DNA of 64,000 nt from Planctomycetota bacterium (GTDB lineage: Bacteria; Planctomycetota; PUPC01; DSUN01), in contig DAOOIT010000010.1 of assembly GCA_035384565.1 (NCBI GenBank), forward strand, positions 57,333 to 121,332. Reading direction: 5' to 3'. Under the pieces are notes generated by a model, which saw nothing but the letters and a program-made list of their open reading frames with translations, did no database searches and had not been told where the DNA came from. Shown here piece by piece: positions 17,726-25,892 of the stretch (positions are counted from its first letter, which is position 1; every line of letters begins with the position of its first letter). The translations under genes and the position numbers were made by a program.

Positions 17726-18502
17726 ATGAGCGCCACGGCCTCTCCTCCCTGGCGACGTCCTCGGAGGAAGATCCTCGTCGTCCTGCCCGCCTACAACGAG
17801 GAGGCGAACCTCGGCGCGCTGCTCGAGCGCATTGACCAGGCGATGTTCGAGGATGGCGAGGACTACGCGGTGATCGTGGTGGACGACGGCAGCCGCGACG
17901 CGACGGCCCGCGTGGCTGAGGACCACGCTCGGCACATGCCGGTCAGGGTTCTCCGCCACGAGCGCAACCAGGGGCTCGGCGCGACCATCCGCGATGGCCT
18001 CATGGCCGCCGCCGAAATGGCCGCCGACGACGATATCGTGGTGGCCATGGACGCCGACAACACGCACACGCCCGGCCTCATCCACAGCATCGTGCAGCGC
18101 ATCACGGAGGGCAACGAGGTGGTCATCGCCTCGCGCTACCGCGCCGGCTCCTACGTGCGCGGCGTGCCGCTGCACCGCCGGTTCCTCAGCTATGCCGCGA
18201 GCCTGATGATGCGCGTCGTGTTCCCCACCCACGGCGTGCGCGATTACACGTGCGGCTACCGCGGCTATCGCGGCCGCGTGCTCAAGGACGCCGTGGCCAA
18301 GATGGGCCGCGGACTCGTGAGCGAGGACGGCTTCCAGTGCATGGTGGATATTCTGCTCAAGTTGCGCACGATGGGCGTGATCTTCGGCGAGGTGCCGCTG
18401 ATCCTGCGCTACGACCTCAAGGGCGGCGCCAGCAAGCTGCGCGTCGGCCGGACCATCGTGCGCACCCTGTGGCTGGCCCTGCGAAGACGCCTGGGGCGAT
18501 AG
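17726..18502 (+). CDS. Family 2 glycosyltransferase (dolichol-phosphate-mannose-synthase type)
   Basis: 258 aa. The GT-A fold is clear: V-V-L-P-A-Y-N-E-E-A-N (18-28), V-V-D-D-G-S-R-D (51-58), and the metal-binding D-A-D at 109-111 in V-A-M-D-A-D-N. The sequence A-S-R-Y-R-A-G-S and later G-Y-R-G-Y-R-G are typical of DPM1-like enzymes that load a sugar onto a polyprenyl phosphate. No membrane helix is present. Such a lipid-linked sugar could serve the GT39-type transferase upstream. ATG 17726 follows GGAGAGA; the longer frame from 17639 crosses repeat element A and is unlikely to be translated. Confidence 0.88.
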   Translation: MSATASPPWRRPRRKILVVLPAYNEEANLGALLERIDQAMFEDGEDYAVIVVDDGSRDATARVAEDHARHMPVRVLRHERNQGLGATIRDGLMAAAEMAADDDIVVAMDADNTHTPGLIHSIVQRITEGNEVVIASRYRAGSYVRGVPLHRRFLSYAASLMMRVVFPTHGVRDYTCGYRGYRGRVLKDAVAKMGRGLVSEDGFQCMVDILLKLRTMGVIFGEVPLILRYDLKGGASKLRVGRTIVRTLWLALRRRLGR

Positions 18503-18509
18503 CGGAGGA

Positions 18510-18597
18510 GGATACATGGAGGAGTGGATGGATGTCAGAGAGAGCCGGCTTCTCTCCTTCATCCCCCCATCCACCCATCCAATCATCCCCTCCAGGG
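18510..18597. repeat. GGATGGATG-type inverted repeat, copy B
   Basis: Left arm GGATACATGGAGGAGTGG and GATGGATG (18510-18534) faces a right arm of CATCC-rich sequence (about 18558-18595, including CCATCCACCCATCC and AATCATCCCC). It resembles copy A in layout and in the shared string CCAATCATCC, and also occupies an intergenic gap just before a start codon. Confidence 0.6.
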
Positions 18598-18618
18598 TCC
18601 CCACAAGGTCCTCTGCAC

Positions 18619-19284
18619 ATGACCACCTCTCCCTTCGACGCTGACTACTATCGGACATACTACCGCGAATACGCGCGGCAGAACCCGCCGCGCAAGCTGC
18701 GGTTTTATGCCCGCATGGTCGAGCGGCACACGGCGGCGGGCACCCCGCGGCGCATCCACGACCTCGGCTGCGGTTTCGGCGATTTCCTGGCCACCCTCGA
18801 CCCCTCGTGGGAGATCTGTGGCTCCGACATCAGCGATCATGCCATCGCCCAGGCCGCCCAGCGGCATCCGCGCGGGGCGTTCAAGGTCGCCAGCGCCACC
18901 GACCGCGGGGTGTTCCCCGGCGCGTTCGGCGTAGTGACGGCTTTCGACGTGCTGGAGCACGTGGCCGACCTCGATGCCGTGGCCGCGGCAGTGACCGGGC
19001 AGCTTGCGCCTGGCGGCGCCTTTCTCTTCGTGGTGCCCGTCTACGACGGCCTCAGCGGCCCCATCATCCGCGCCCTCGACCGCGACCCCACCCACGTGCG
19101 CAAGTGGCCTCGCCGCCGCTGGCTCGGGTGGGCGGCGAAGCACTTTCGGGTGGTCGAATGGCTCGGTGCCGTGCGGTATCTGTTCCCGCTGTTCGGCTAC
19201 CTGCACGTGACGACGCGCCTCCTCCGCCGCCACACCCCCGCCATCCTCGTCGCCTGCCGCAGGAACCCGTCGGGACGGTCGTAG
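18619..19284 (+). CDS. Class I SAM-dependent methyltransferase
   Basis: 221 aa with a seven-strand Rossmann-like methyltransferase core. Motif I is D-L-G-C-G-F-G-D-F (48-56); the acidic end of strand 2 is C-G-S-D-I-S-D; the post-II region reads F-D-V-L-E-H-V-A-D-L (Methyltransf_11 type), followed by L-A-P-G-G-A-F-L-F-V-V-P. The acceptor is unknown; its place after wecB and GT2 suggests a glycan or lipid-linked sugar. ATG 18619 is chosen because the longer open frame from 18250 overlaps the GT2 gene out of frame. The product ends in a basic tail. Confidence 0.85.
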   Translation: MTTSPFDADYYRTYYREYARQNPPRKLRFYARMVERHTAAGTPRRIHDLGCGFGDFLATLDPSWEICGSDISDHAIAQAAQRHPRGAFKVASATDRGVFPGAFGVVTAFDVLEHVADLDAVAAAVTGQLAPGGAFLFVVPVYDGLSGPIIRALDRDPTHVRKWPRRRWLGWAAKHFRVVEWLGAVRYLFPLFGYLHVTTRLLRRHTPAILVACRRNPSGRS

Positions 19285-19375
19285 CGACTGTCACCTCTCC
19301 TTGTCCATGCCCCGATTCGCCTGGCGACCAGAGAGCTCGGCGCGGTGCCCCCCGTCCCGGGCCCTCCTGCCGCGC

Positions 19376-19413
19376 AGAGGAATTGCATACTTGAACAACT
19401 ATGCAATTCCTCT
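19376..19413. repeat. 24-bp palindrome family, site 1 (extended arms)
   Basis: AGAGGAATTGCATA (19376-19389) and TATGCAATTCCTCT (19400-19413) are exact complements around C-TTG-AA-CAA-C. It lies between the convergent methyltransferase and fucosidase genes. The central 26 bp are identical, in inverse orientation, to the site at 63233-63258. Confidence 0.8.
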
Positions 19414-19478
19414 ATCCGCACGCGTACACCCTCTCCTATGGCGAGAACGCACCACCATCACTGTTTGCAGTGCCTTCC

Positions 19479-20834
19479 TCAGGTGCGCCCCGCCGAATCC
19501 CCATCGGCCTGCGCCGTTCTGCCTCGCGCCGCGGCCCAGCAGGTCATGCGGCGCGGGTCGCCACACCAGAGCCGGTCGGCGGCCCAGGCGCAGGGCTTCG
19601 GCGGGCCGTCGCATTCAAGCTTGATCACTGGAAAGAGCCGCGTCGGGGGCTCCGCGGGCAGGCCACGGAGCGTCACGTGGTCGGCGGTCTGCGTGAAATC
19701 GAGCGGCTGGCCCGTCGTGAGCAGCGTCGCGCGCAGCACCCGCGTCGCCAGGCCGCCGAGGGCGAGGGTCGGCCGCCCATCCCAGAAGCGGATGACGAGG
19801 TACAGGTTGTTGCCCTTGCGCGTCTGGCGGCCATAGGTGATGAACTCGCAGACCTCGCCCGCCTCGGAGCCGTAGATGCACTCGCCGTGGACGCGCAGCC
19901 ACTCGCCGATGGCGCGCGCCCGCTCGACGAATTCGAGCGGAAGCTGGCCGTCGGGCTTGGGCCCCACGTTCAGCAGCAGGTTCCCGCCCTTGCTCGCGGC
20001 CTCGACGAGCATGTCGAGCAACAGGTCGGCCGGCCGCCAGCGCTCGCCGATCGCGTAACCCCACAGGCGCCACGTGCTCACCTGGCAGCTCTCCCACAGG
20101 CGGCTCGGGTCGGCGGTGATGTGGTGCTCGGGCGTGCCGAAGTCACCAAGGAGGCGCGATTCGCCCGCCCCCAGGCCGCCATCGGCGGAGGGCGCGGCAT
20201 CGGGTGGGGCCACGCCGAGTCGGTTGTTGATCAGAATGCCGGGCTGGAGCTGGCGGATCATCCTCACGAGGCCCTCGCTGCCCCAGGCGCGCTGATCGTG
20301 GGGCCAGGCGCCGTCGAACCACATCACGTCAATCCGCCCGTAGTTCGTCAACAGCTCGCGGACCTGGTTGTGCACGTATTCGCGGAACGCCGTCCAGCCC
20401 TCGGGGTCGTGGGCCGGGCCTTCCCAGTAAGCGGGCACGCGCCAGTCGGCCAGCGAGTAGTAGAGGCCCACGCGGAGGCCCGCGGCGCGGAACGCCTCGA
20501 CGTACTCGCGCACGAAGTCGCGCTTCGGCGCCTGCGCGGCCGACGAATAGTCCGTGAACGCGGAGTCCCACAGGCAGAAGCCGTCGTGATGGCGGGTGGT
20601 GAGGACGGCATAGCGCATCCCCGCATCCTTCGCCACCGCGGCCCATTCGGAGGCGTCGAAGCGGTCGGGCTTCCAGCGGCACGCCGCCCTCGCGTACTCG
20701 CGCTGGGCGAGATGTTCGCGGAACAGCACTTGCTCGCCGCGGCCATAGACCGCATACGGCCCCCAGTGAATGAACATCCCGAAGCGCGCCTCGGCGAACC
20801 AGCGCCAGTGGGCGGGAATGGCGGGATGCGACAC
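19479..20834 (-). CDS. Alpha-L-fucosidase (GH29)
   Basis: 451 aa. It would hydrolyse alpha-linked L-fucose from glycans. GH29 hallmarks are clear: W-F-A-E-A-R-F-G-M-F-I-H-W-G (11-24), T-R-H-H-D-G-F-C-L-W (80-89) and the nucleophile region I-D-V-M-W-F-D-G-A-W with D174. The retained N-L-L-L-N-V-G-P motif also matches. There is no signal peptide, so it probably acts on imported oligosaccharides in the cytoplasm, unlike many secreted fucosidases. The last 30 residues, after C-D-G-P-P-K-P, look low in complexity and may not be conserved. A 98-aa gene ends 12 nt upstream on the same strand. Confidence 0.92.
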   Translation of the reverse strand: MSHPAIPAHWRWFAEARFGMFIHWGPYAVYGRGEQVLFREHLAQREYARAACRWKPDRFDASEWAAVAKDAGMRYAVLTTRHHDGFCLWDSAFTDYSSAAQAPKRDFVREYVEAFRAAGLRVGLYYSLADWRVPAYWEGPAHDPEGWTAFREYVHNQVRELLTNYGRIDVMWFDGAWPHDQRAWGSEGLVRMIRQLQPGILINNRLGVAPPDAAPSADGGLGAGESRLLGDFGTPEHHITADPSRLWESCQVSTWRLWGYAIGERWRPADLLLDMLVEAASKGGNLLLNVGPKPDGQLPLEFVERARAIGEWLRVHGECIYGSEAGEVCEFITYGRQTRKGNNLYLVIRFWDGRPTLALGGLATRVLRATLLTTGQPLDFTQTADHVTLRGLPAEPPTRLFPVIKLECDGPPKPCAWAADRLWCGDPRRMTCWAAARGRTAQADGDSAGRT

Positions 20835-20846
20835 TGTGGGTTCTGC

Positions 20847-21143
20847 CTACAGGGACAAGGTCTCGAGATGACGGAAGACAGAAGAGAAGTAACGGAAGCG
20901 CGCTGAGGGAGACCGGTCCGTGCCAAAGTTGGGGAAGGAGCCTCGGTCTCGGCGGCCCCGACCGAACCAGATGCGGAAGTAGAGCTCGAAGTTATCCTTA
21001 CTTTGTGTGCGCCTCTGGTCCCTATCGGACTTGTACGCGATGGAGGCGTCCGAGACGTCAACCCTGAACGGCGTGCCGCCCGATGTCACCAGGCTCAACG
21101 GTGTGTGCTTGCGGAGGTACCCCCAGGCCGTATCGAAGTCCAT
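20847..21143 (-). CDS. Small conserved-looking hypothetical protein
   Basis: 98 aa starting MDFDTAWGYLRKHTPLSL. The start is set by GAGGAG about 7 nt before ATG 21143; the longer frame above it runs over the toxin gene. The middle (S-K-D-N-F-E-L-Y-F-R-I-W) has the look of a small soluble domain, and the C-terminal third is Arg/Phe/Ser-rich. I do not recognise the family. It sits just downstream of a toxin-antitoxin pair and ends 12 nt before the fucosidase start, so it may be co-transcribed with either. Confidence 0.55.
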   Translation of the reverse strand: MDFDTAWGYLRKHTPLSLVTSGGTPFRVDVSDASIAYKSDRDQRRTQSKDNFELYFRIWFGRGRRDRGSFPNFGTDRSPSARFRYFSSVFRHLETLSL

Positions 21144-21192
21144 GGTATGTCTCCTCAGTGGTGGAGTTGTTGGGCACGAGACCGTGGCAGCA

Positions 21193-21459
21193 TCAGAGGT
21201 CCCAGTACGCATCGCTGCGTGGGCGCACGTGATGGACGACGACCTCGCCGGCCGAGCTGTCGAAGCCGTAGATGACCCTGTAGTCACCCACGCGCAGCCG
21301 ATGCAGGTGCTGGGAACCTGAGAGCTTGAGGGACCCACGGGGAAGGGGATCGTCGCCGAGTGCCTCGATGCGGGCCATGACGCGGCGGACCACGGCCTGG
21401 GGGAGACGGCGGAGGTCCTTGTGAACGGAGGGCTTGAGAATGACTCTAAAGGAGGCCAT
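21193..21459 (-). CDS. RelE/ParE-family toxin
   Basis: 88 aa. The sequence follows the RelE fold: F-R-V-I-L-K-P-S-V-H-K-D-L-R-R-L-P at the N-terminus, then L-K-L-S-G-S-Q-H-L-H-R-L-R-V-G-D-Y-R-V-I-Y in the core with the conserved Arg-x-Gly-Asp-Tyr-Arg motif. RelE members cut mRNA on the ribosome; ParE members poison gyrase. The basic core favours the mRNA interferase type. Its start overlaps the antitoxin's end by 14 nt, the usual order for such pairs. Confidence 0.88.
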   Translation of the reverse strand: MASFRVILKPSVHKDLRRLPQAVVRRVMARIEALGDDPLPRGSLKLSGSQHLHRLRVGDYRVIYGFDSSAGEVVVHHVRPRSDAYWDL

Positions 21460-21637
21460 CCTTCCTCAGCCGCCGCTTCATTTCTTCGAGACTGATGGGT
21501 TCCTCGTCTCTCCGCTCCGCGACGATGGCCAGGTCGTGGAGGTCCTCCATCAGCGCCGCGTACCGCTTCAGCGGGAGGACGACGCCCGTCCTCCTGCCCT
21601 TGGCATCTACAAGGAACTGCTCTGCCGTGGCGGCCAT
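21446..21637 (-). CDS. Antitoxin of the RelE-type pair
   Basis: 63 aa, beginning MAATAEQFLVDAKGRRTGVV and rich in charged helix at the end (E-E-P-I-S-L-E-E-M-K-R-R-L-R-K-D-G). This is the shape of a Phd/YefM-like or related antitoxin: a DNA-binding N-terminus and a toxin-wrapping C-terminus. GGAGAG lies upstream of ATG 21637. A promoter sits at 21684-21711, too close to allow the longer frame starting at 21685. Such operons are usually repressed by the antitoxin-toxin complex. Confidence 0.8.
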   Translation of the reverse strand: MAATAEQFLVDAKGRRTGVVLPLKRYAALMEDLHDLAIVAERRDEEPISLEEMKRRLRKDGLL

Positions 21638-21683
21638 TTGAGGTCTCTCCGGAAGGACTCGTTGCCCACGCTGTCTGTCTTTC

Positions 21684-21711
21684 ATTGTATCACTGAGATA
21701 CTGCCGTGCAA
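21684..21711 (-). promoter_or_regulatory. Promoter of the RelE-type toxin-antitoxin operon
   Basis: On the minus strand TTGCAC (21706-21711), 16-nt spacer, TACAAT (21684-21689), about 45 nt before the antitoxin ATG. Confidence 0.6.
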
Positions 21712-21744
21712 GCCGCAGTTGCCACTCGACCCATGCCCCCTGCC

Positions 21745-23016
21745 TCACAGCCTCCACGGCTCGCGCATGGCCCGCGAGAGGCAGCGGTTGGCCTCGGGGT
21801 CGCCCGCGAACTGCTCCTTGTCGGGGTCCCACTTGAGCGGGCGCTTCAGTCGCAACGCGATATCGGCCAGGAGGCACAGGCTGGTGGAGCGGTGGGCCAC
21901 TTCGGCCGGGGCCACGGTCTCGTGGCGGGTGCGCACGCAGTCCAGGAAGTTGCCCGAGTGGTCGCGGGATTCGGTGAGGCGGACGTCGCTGGCCTTGAAC
22001 TGCACCTTGAGGAGCGATTCGGGCTGGGCGAGGTACGAGGCGGCGTTGCCCTGGGCCATGGCCCAACCCTCGGTGCCCTCGAAGCGGGCGCCGACCTCGG
22101 GCGAGTTCACGTCGTTGTGGGTGCTGGTGAAGATCAGCTTCACGCCGTTGGCGTAGCGGAACGTGACGTTCCAGTCAATCGCCGTGTCGTTGTAGCCGTC
22201 GGTGGGGAAGGTGCCGGTGCCCTCGATTTCGAGCGGGCCGGTGCGGTCGGTGCCGTTGCCCCACTGGGCGATGTCGAGGGGGTGGACTCCGCAGCCGGAG
22301 ATCCAGCCCGCCGTGTAGTCGGAGCGGAACTGCCAGCCGCCGCCGCCGACGCTCTGGCCCATGAAGGGCGACCAGGGGGCGGGGCCGAGCCACATCTCGT
22401 GGTCAAGCTGGGGCGGCGGCGGCGCGGGCGCGCGGTTGCCGCTCTGGTGCCCGCCGCGCTCGCACACGCGGATGGTGTGCACCTGGCCGAGGTAGCCGTT
22501 GATGGCCAGCTCGCACACGTGGCGGAAGCCGTGATAGGAGCGTTGATGCGTGCCGTGCTGGAATACGCGGGCGTAACGGCGGGCCGCATCGGCCAGCGCC
22601 CGCCCCTCGCGAATGGTCACGGAGAGCGGCTTCTCGCAGTAGACATCCTTGCCGTTCTTGAAGGCCGCGATGGACTGGAGCACGTGCCAGTGGTCGGGGC
22701 TGGCGATCGTCACGGCATCCACGTCGTCGCGCGAGACCACGTCGCGGAAGTCGGTGGTCGGGTAGGGCTTGCTGGGGAGGGACTGGCTCATCCGTTCGGC
22801 CCGGTCGCGCCAGGGGTCGCACACGGCGATGGCCTCGGAGACACCCTCCCGCACGAACGAGCGCAGGATGCCGCTGCCGCGTCCGCCCAGGCCGATGAAG
22901 CCCATGCCGAGGCGGTCGTTGGCCCCGAAGGCAGAAGACCGGATGAACCACGGACCTGCCACAGCCGTGGCCGAGGCCGCCAGAAACCGCCGGCGAGAGA
23001 ACTGTGCACGCTTCAT
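21745..23016 (-). CDS. Tat-exported Gfo/Idh/MocA-family oxidoreductase
   Basis: 423 aa. It starts with a twin-arginine signal (F-S-R-R-R-F-L-A-A-S, then an Ala-rich segment), so it is exported with its NAD(P) cofactor bound. The Rossmann motif is G-F-I-G-L-G-G-R-G-S-G (about 39-49) and the family's catalytic strand reads Y-C-E-K-P-L-S-V-T. Members reduce or oxidise sugars, and this Tat-signal type is common in Planctomycetes. The C-terminal beta-sheet domain includes W-N-V-T-F-R-Y-A-N-G and ends with a loop around C-L-S-R-A-M-R-E-P. The substrate is unknown; nearby glycosidases suggest a plant- or algal-derived sugar. Confidence 0.92.
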   Translation of the reverse strand: MKRAQFSRRRFLAASATAVAGPWFIRSSAFGANDRLGMGFIGLGGRGSGILRSFVREGVSEAIAVCDPWRDRAERMSQSLPSKPYPTTDFRDVVSRDDVDAVTIASPDHWHVLQSIAAFKNGKDVYCEKPLSVTIREGRALADAARRYARVFQHGTHQRSYHGFRHVCELAINGYLGQVHTIRVCERGGHQSGNRAPAPPPPQLDHEMWLGPAPWSPFMGQSVGGGGWQFRSDYTAGWISGCGVHPLDIAQWGNGTDRTGPLEIEGTGTFPTDGYNDTAIDWNVTFRYANGVKLIFTSTHNDVNSPEVGARFEGTEGWAMAQGNAASYLAQPESLLKVQFKASDVRLTESRDHSGNFLDCVRTRHETVAPAEVAHRSTSLCLLADIALRLKRPLKWDPDKEQFAGDPEANRCLSRAMREPWRL

Positions 23017-23070
23017 TGGCCCACTCCTTTCAGGGACGACGAAGAACGGCCGAAGGTGTTCGACCGCGGG

Positions 23071-23358
23071 TTACGCGGTTACTGCTCTGGGGGCAACAAC
23101 GACCAGATCGTCCGCGATCATGTCGGGGACCAGGGTGCCGGCAAACTCGCCCCGATAGCAGACAGGGGACTGCTTCTGCTGGTCACCCCGATGCTCGCGG
23201 CAGCGCAACTCGATGGCGAGAGCATTCTCGTAGGGTTTCTCGCCGAGGCCGGGCTTCGGTTCATTGAGCACCGCCATCGCCGAGCCGATTATGCCCTCGG
23301 TCAGCTCCTCGTGCAATAAACCCTTGTCCACTGCTCTCTCCTGGTCTGTCTTTCCCAT
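23071..23358 (-). pseudogene. Truncated GxxExxY-family protein
   Basis: 95 aa. Residues 18-75 match the GxxExxY family (PF13366): E-L-T-E-G-I-I-G-S-A-M-A-V-L-N-E, then G-L-G-E-K-P-Y-E-N-A-L-A-I-E-L and P-V-C-Y-R-G-E-F-A-G-T-L. The family is normally about 125-130 aa and keeps a PDDEXK-like ending (D-x-x-V-V-E-L-K-A). Here the frame stops at V-V-V-A-P-R-A-V-T-A, before that ending, so the putative active site is gone. Several positions also differ from what I recall of the family. Likely a decaying remnant. Confidence 0.65.
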
Positions 23359-23397
23359 CCGCGCAATCGGCGGTCAAGTCTATTGCCTGCTCTTTGC

Positions 23398-25554
23398 TCA
23401 GCGGCGGATGTGGTTGACGGCATCGCGCAGGGCGCGGGAGTAGAGCTGCTCGAACTCGTAAGCGCTGCGGAGAAGGCCCGCCGGAGCATCGTAGTCGAAG
23501 GGCTCGATGAGCGCAAGGTGCTGGCCGTCAGGGTCGCGGGGCGAGACGAACAGGGTGGTGGGGAAGCGGCGGACGCCGTGGGCTTTGAGGAAGGGGGCGT
23601 GCTCGGGCCTCTCGGCGTCGAGGTGGACCTCGAGGAAGTCGCGCCGCGCAAGCTCGGAGATGGCGGGGGTGGCGCTAAGCATGGCCTCGAACCGGCGGCT
23701 GGTGAGGGAGCTGGCGGCGAGGACGTGGCAGAGGATCATCCGCCCGCTCTCCCTCGCCTGCCGGAAAGCCGCCGTGAGGTCGGCGCTCTGCTCCCTCACC
23801 TGATGCGGGGCGGGCTGGGGAGCGCCGTCGAGGACGAGGACCAGGCGGGGGCGAAGCGCGGGGTCCACGGGGTGGTCGGAGGCGGTCATCCGCACGTCGT
23901 GCTTGCCCATCACCCAGTTTCCGGCGACGGGCTCGATGGCGATGCCGCAATTGGGCCACTCGCCGCTGAGCCACTTGCGGGCGGGGGCGGTGAGGTCGAG
24001 GGCGAACCAGCCGGTCTTCTCGATGGTGATCAAGTCAACGGGCTCGGGCTGGCGGTCGGAGGGGCCGGCGTAGAGAGGCTGCTCCCAGTTCTCGGTGTCG
24101 CCGACGGGGTAGAGTTTGCGGCCGCCGAGGGGATTGGGGCTGTTGGTGGCGTTGAGGCCGCCCATGACGCCGACGACGGCTTCGCTCCAGCGCCGCTTGA
24201 GGGCGACGACGCGGTAGTTGCGGTCGGCCTTGCGGTCGAGTTCCTCGACGTTGAGCGCGAGGAGAGCCTTGGCGAGCCGGGTGTCGCGGGGGAGCATGGA
24301 GAGGTCGAAGGCGACGAGGGTCCGCCGCCCCTCGCCGCCGAGGTGGAGCTGGTAGCGGAGGTCGTCGCCGTAGGAGAGGTCAGTGCCGCTGTTGGTGCAC
24401 GAGCCGCCGAAGCTCTTCTCCGGGCGGCCGTCGCCGAAATAGACGTCGCGTGCGCCGTCGTAGGAGGCGATGCCCAGTTGCGGGAGCGGCGCGCCCTGCC
24501 ACAGCTCGACGACGGTGGCCTGCGGGTGCTGCTTGCGGAGCTCGGCGGTGGCGGGCAGCTCGGGCACGGGCTTGCCGAAGTCGGGGTTCTCGAAAGTGAA
24601 CGGCATCCGTTTGACGAACGTGCCGAGGGCCGGGCCGGCGTCGAGTGCGATGACGACGTGCGACGGCCCGGGGCGATGGAACTTGGTGAGGAGCGAACTG
24701 CTCCTCTTGCAGCCCCCTCAGTAGTCGCGGAAGACGACGGGGGTGATGTGCGGCGCGTCGGCCTCGCCGGGCGTCTCGAGCCAGCCGCGGACACCGCGGA
24801 CGCCGCCCGAGACCCAGCAGTGGCCCTGGGCGAACACGACCGAGGGCGAGGAGCCGGCGAAGAAGGGCACCGCGCCGTCCAGTTCGATCCTCGCCCCGGG
24901 GCGCAGCGTGGCCCCGACGCCGTTCCCGCTGGCCTTGCGGCCGCCCTGGAGGGTGACGACGAAGTCCTCGTTGCGGAGCGAGAATTCCCTGCCGCCGACG
25001 CGGAAAACGGGCGCCTCGCGTTTGAGTGTGCCCCAGGGCACCGTGGCGTCGGAGCACGAGAGCTTGACCCGCCACGAGCCGTCCTTGGCCGCCGCGGTGA
25101 GCTCGAGGAACGAGCTGACGACGGCGAGGGAGTAGTCGAGTGCGGGGTCGGGCACGTCGAGCTTCCGCTCCTTCACCAGGCCGCCGCCCCAGGCCGTGAC
25201 GTGGAAGGTGACGAGGGGCTGCCCCTTCACCTCCCTCATCGGGCTGGGCTTGTCGAGGACGAAACACTCGTCCGGCTCCGTGAGGTCGCGGTTCGCATTC
25301 AGGTCAACATAGATACGGTCCACGCCTGAGCCGAGGCCCTTCGATTCGTCGGCCACGAGCGCCACGATCGTCTTTCCCTCGGGGCCGAGGGCCAGGAAGC
25401 GATAGGCCGGCTTCAGCGAGCCGTAGCGCGGCTCCTTCAGCGTGCGGTCAATCGCCGCGTGGTCGAAGGCCGGCTTTGGCTCGGGACAAGGGGCCTCGAC
25501 GGCCGGGCCGGGCGCCGCGGCGAAGAGGGCGACCAGTGCCGCAAACATCTTCAT
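23398..25554 (-). CDS. Candidate selenoprotein: secreted, U-G-G-C motif, DNRLRE-like and thioredoxin-like domains
   Basis: One reading frame with a single internal TGA at 24718-24720. Upstream part (24718-25554, 278 codons): signal peptide (MKMFAALVALFAAAPGPAVEA), then a beta-rich domain I do not recognise, ending P-V-V-F-R-D-Y. If TGA is read as selenocysteine, residue 279 starts U-G-G-C-K, like a thioredoxin redox site, followed by S-H-V-V-I-A-L-D. The downstream part (to 23398) has a DNRLRE-type beta domain (W-F-A-L-D-L-T-A-P-A-R-K-W-L-S-G-E-W) and a Cys-less thioredoxin-like domain. Between TGA and the first ATG (24606) no ATG, GTG or TTG exists and no ribosome site precedes 24606, yet codon use stays gene-like. 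A SECIS-like hairpin follows the TGA. Otherwise these are two genes or a nonsense mutation. Total 718 aa. Confidence 0.62.
24688..24706 (-). promoter_or_regulatory. Candidate bacterial SECIS hairpin (23398-25554 gene)
   Basis: On the minus strand GAGGAGC, loop AGTTC, GCTCCTC: a perfect 7-bp stem beginning 11 nt after the TGA, with the loop 18 nt from it. Known bacterial SECIS elements have the apical loop 16-37 nt from UGA and a G among the first two loop bases; both hold here. Confidence 0.65.
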
Positions 25555-25693
25555 CGGGATTGGCTCCTGTTCTCTCCTCGACTCTCCGGGGGGCCATTAT
25601 AGGCTTTTCGGCTGGGAATCAATAGCTCCCCCCTGACATGCCCTGGTTTCGTTCTCTTACTACTCCGGCCGCGAATCAGCTTGCGCTTTCCGG

Positions 25694-25721
25694 TGTAGCG
25701 ACAAGCGTCCCGCCTGTCGAG
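25694..25721. repeat. Dispersed hairpin repeat, partial copy
   Basis: GTAGCGACAAGCGTCCCGC followed by CTGTCGAGA matches the core of the repeats at 9893 and 40436. Only this core is recognisable. Confidence 0.6.
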
Positions 25722-25892
25722 AAACGCCTCCTTAGTTGGGGAGCCCCCGAAATCCTGTCGGCCTTGAAAAACCGGGAAGCAAGGCGTAGAATCCGGCCAG
25801 GCGCCCGGCCCGCACAATGCTGGGGCGGCTCCTTGATCTGGGCTCGGGCGCGTCCGCGACCGTGGGCCGGCGCCGCTGAGGGGGAACCTGCC

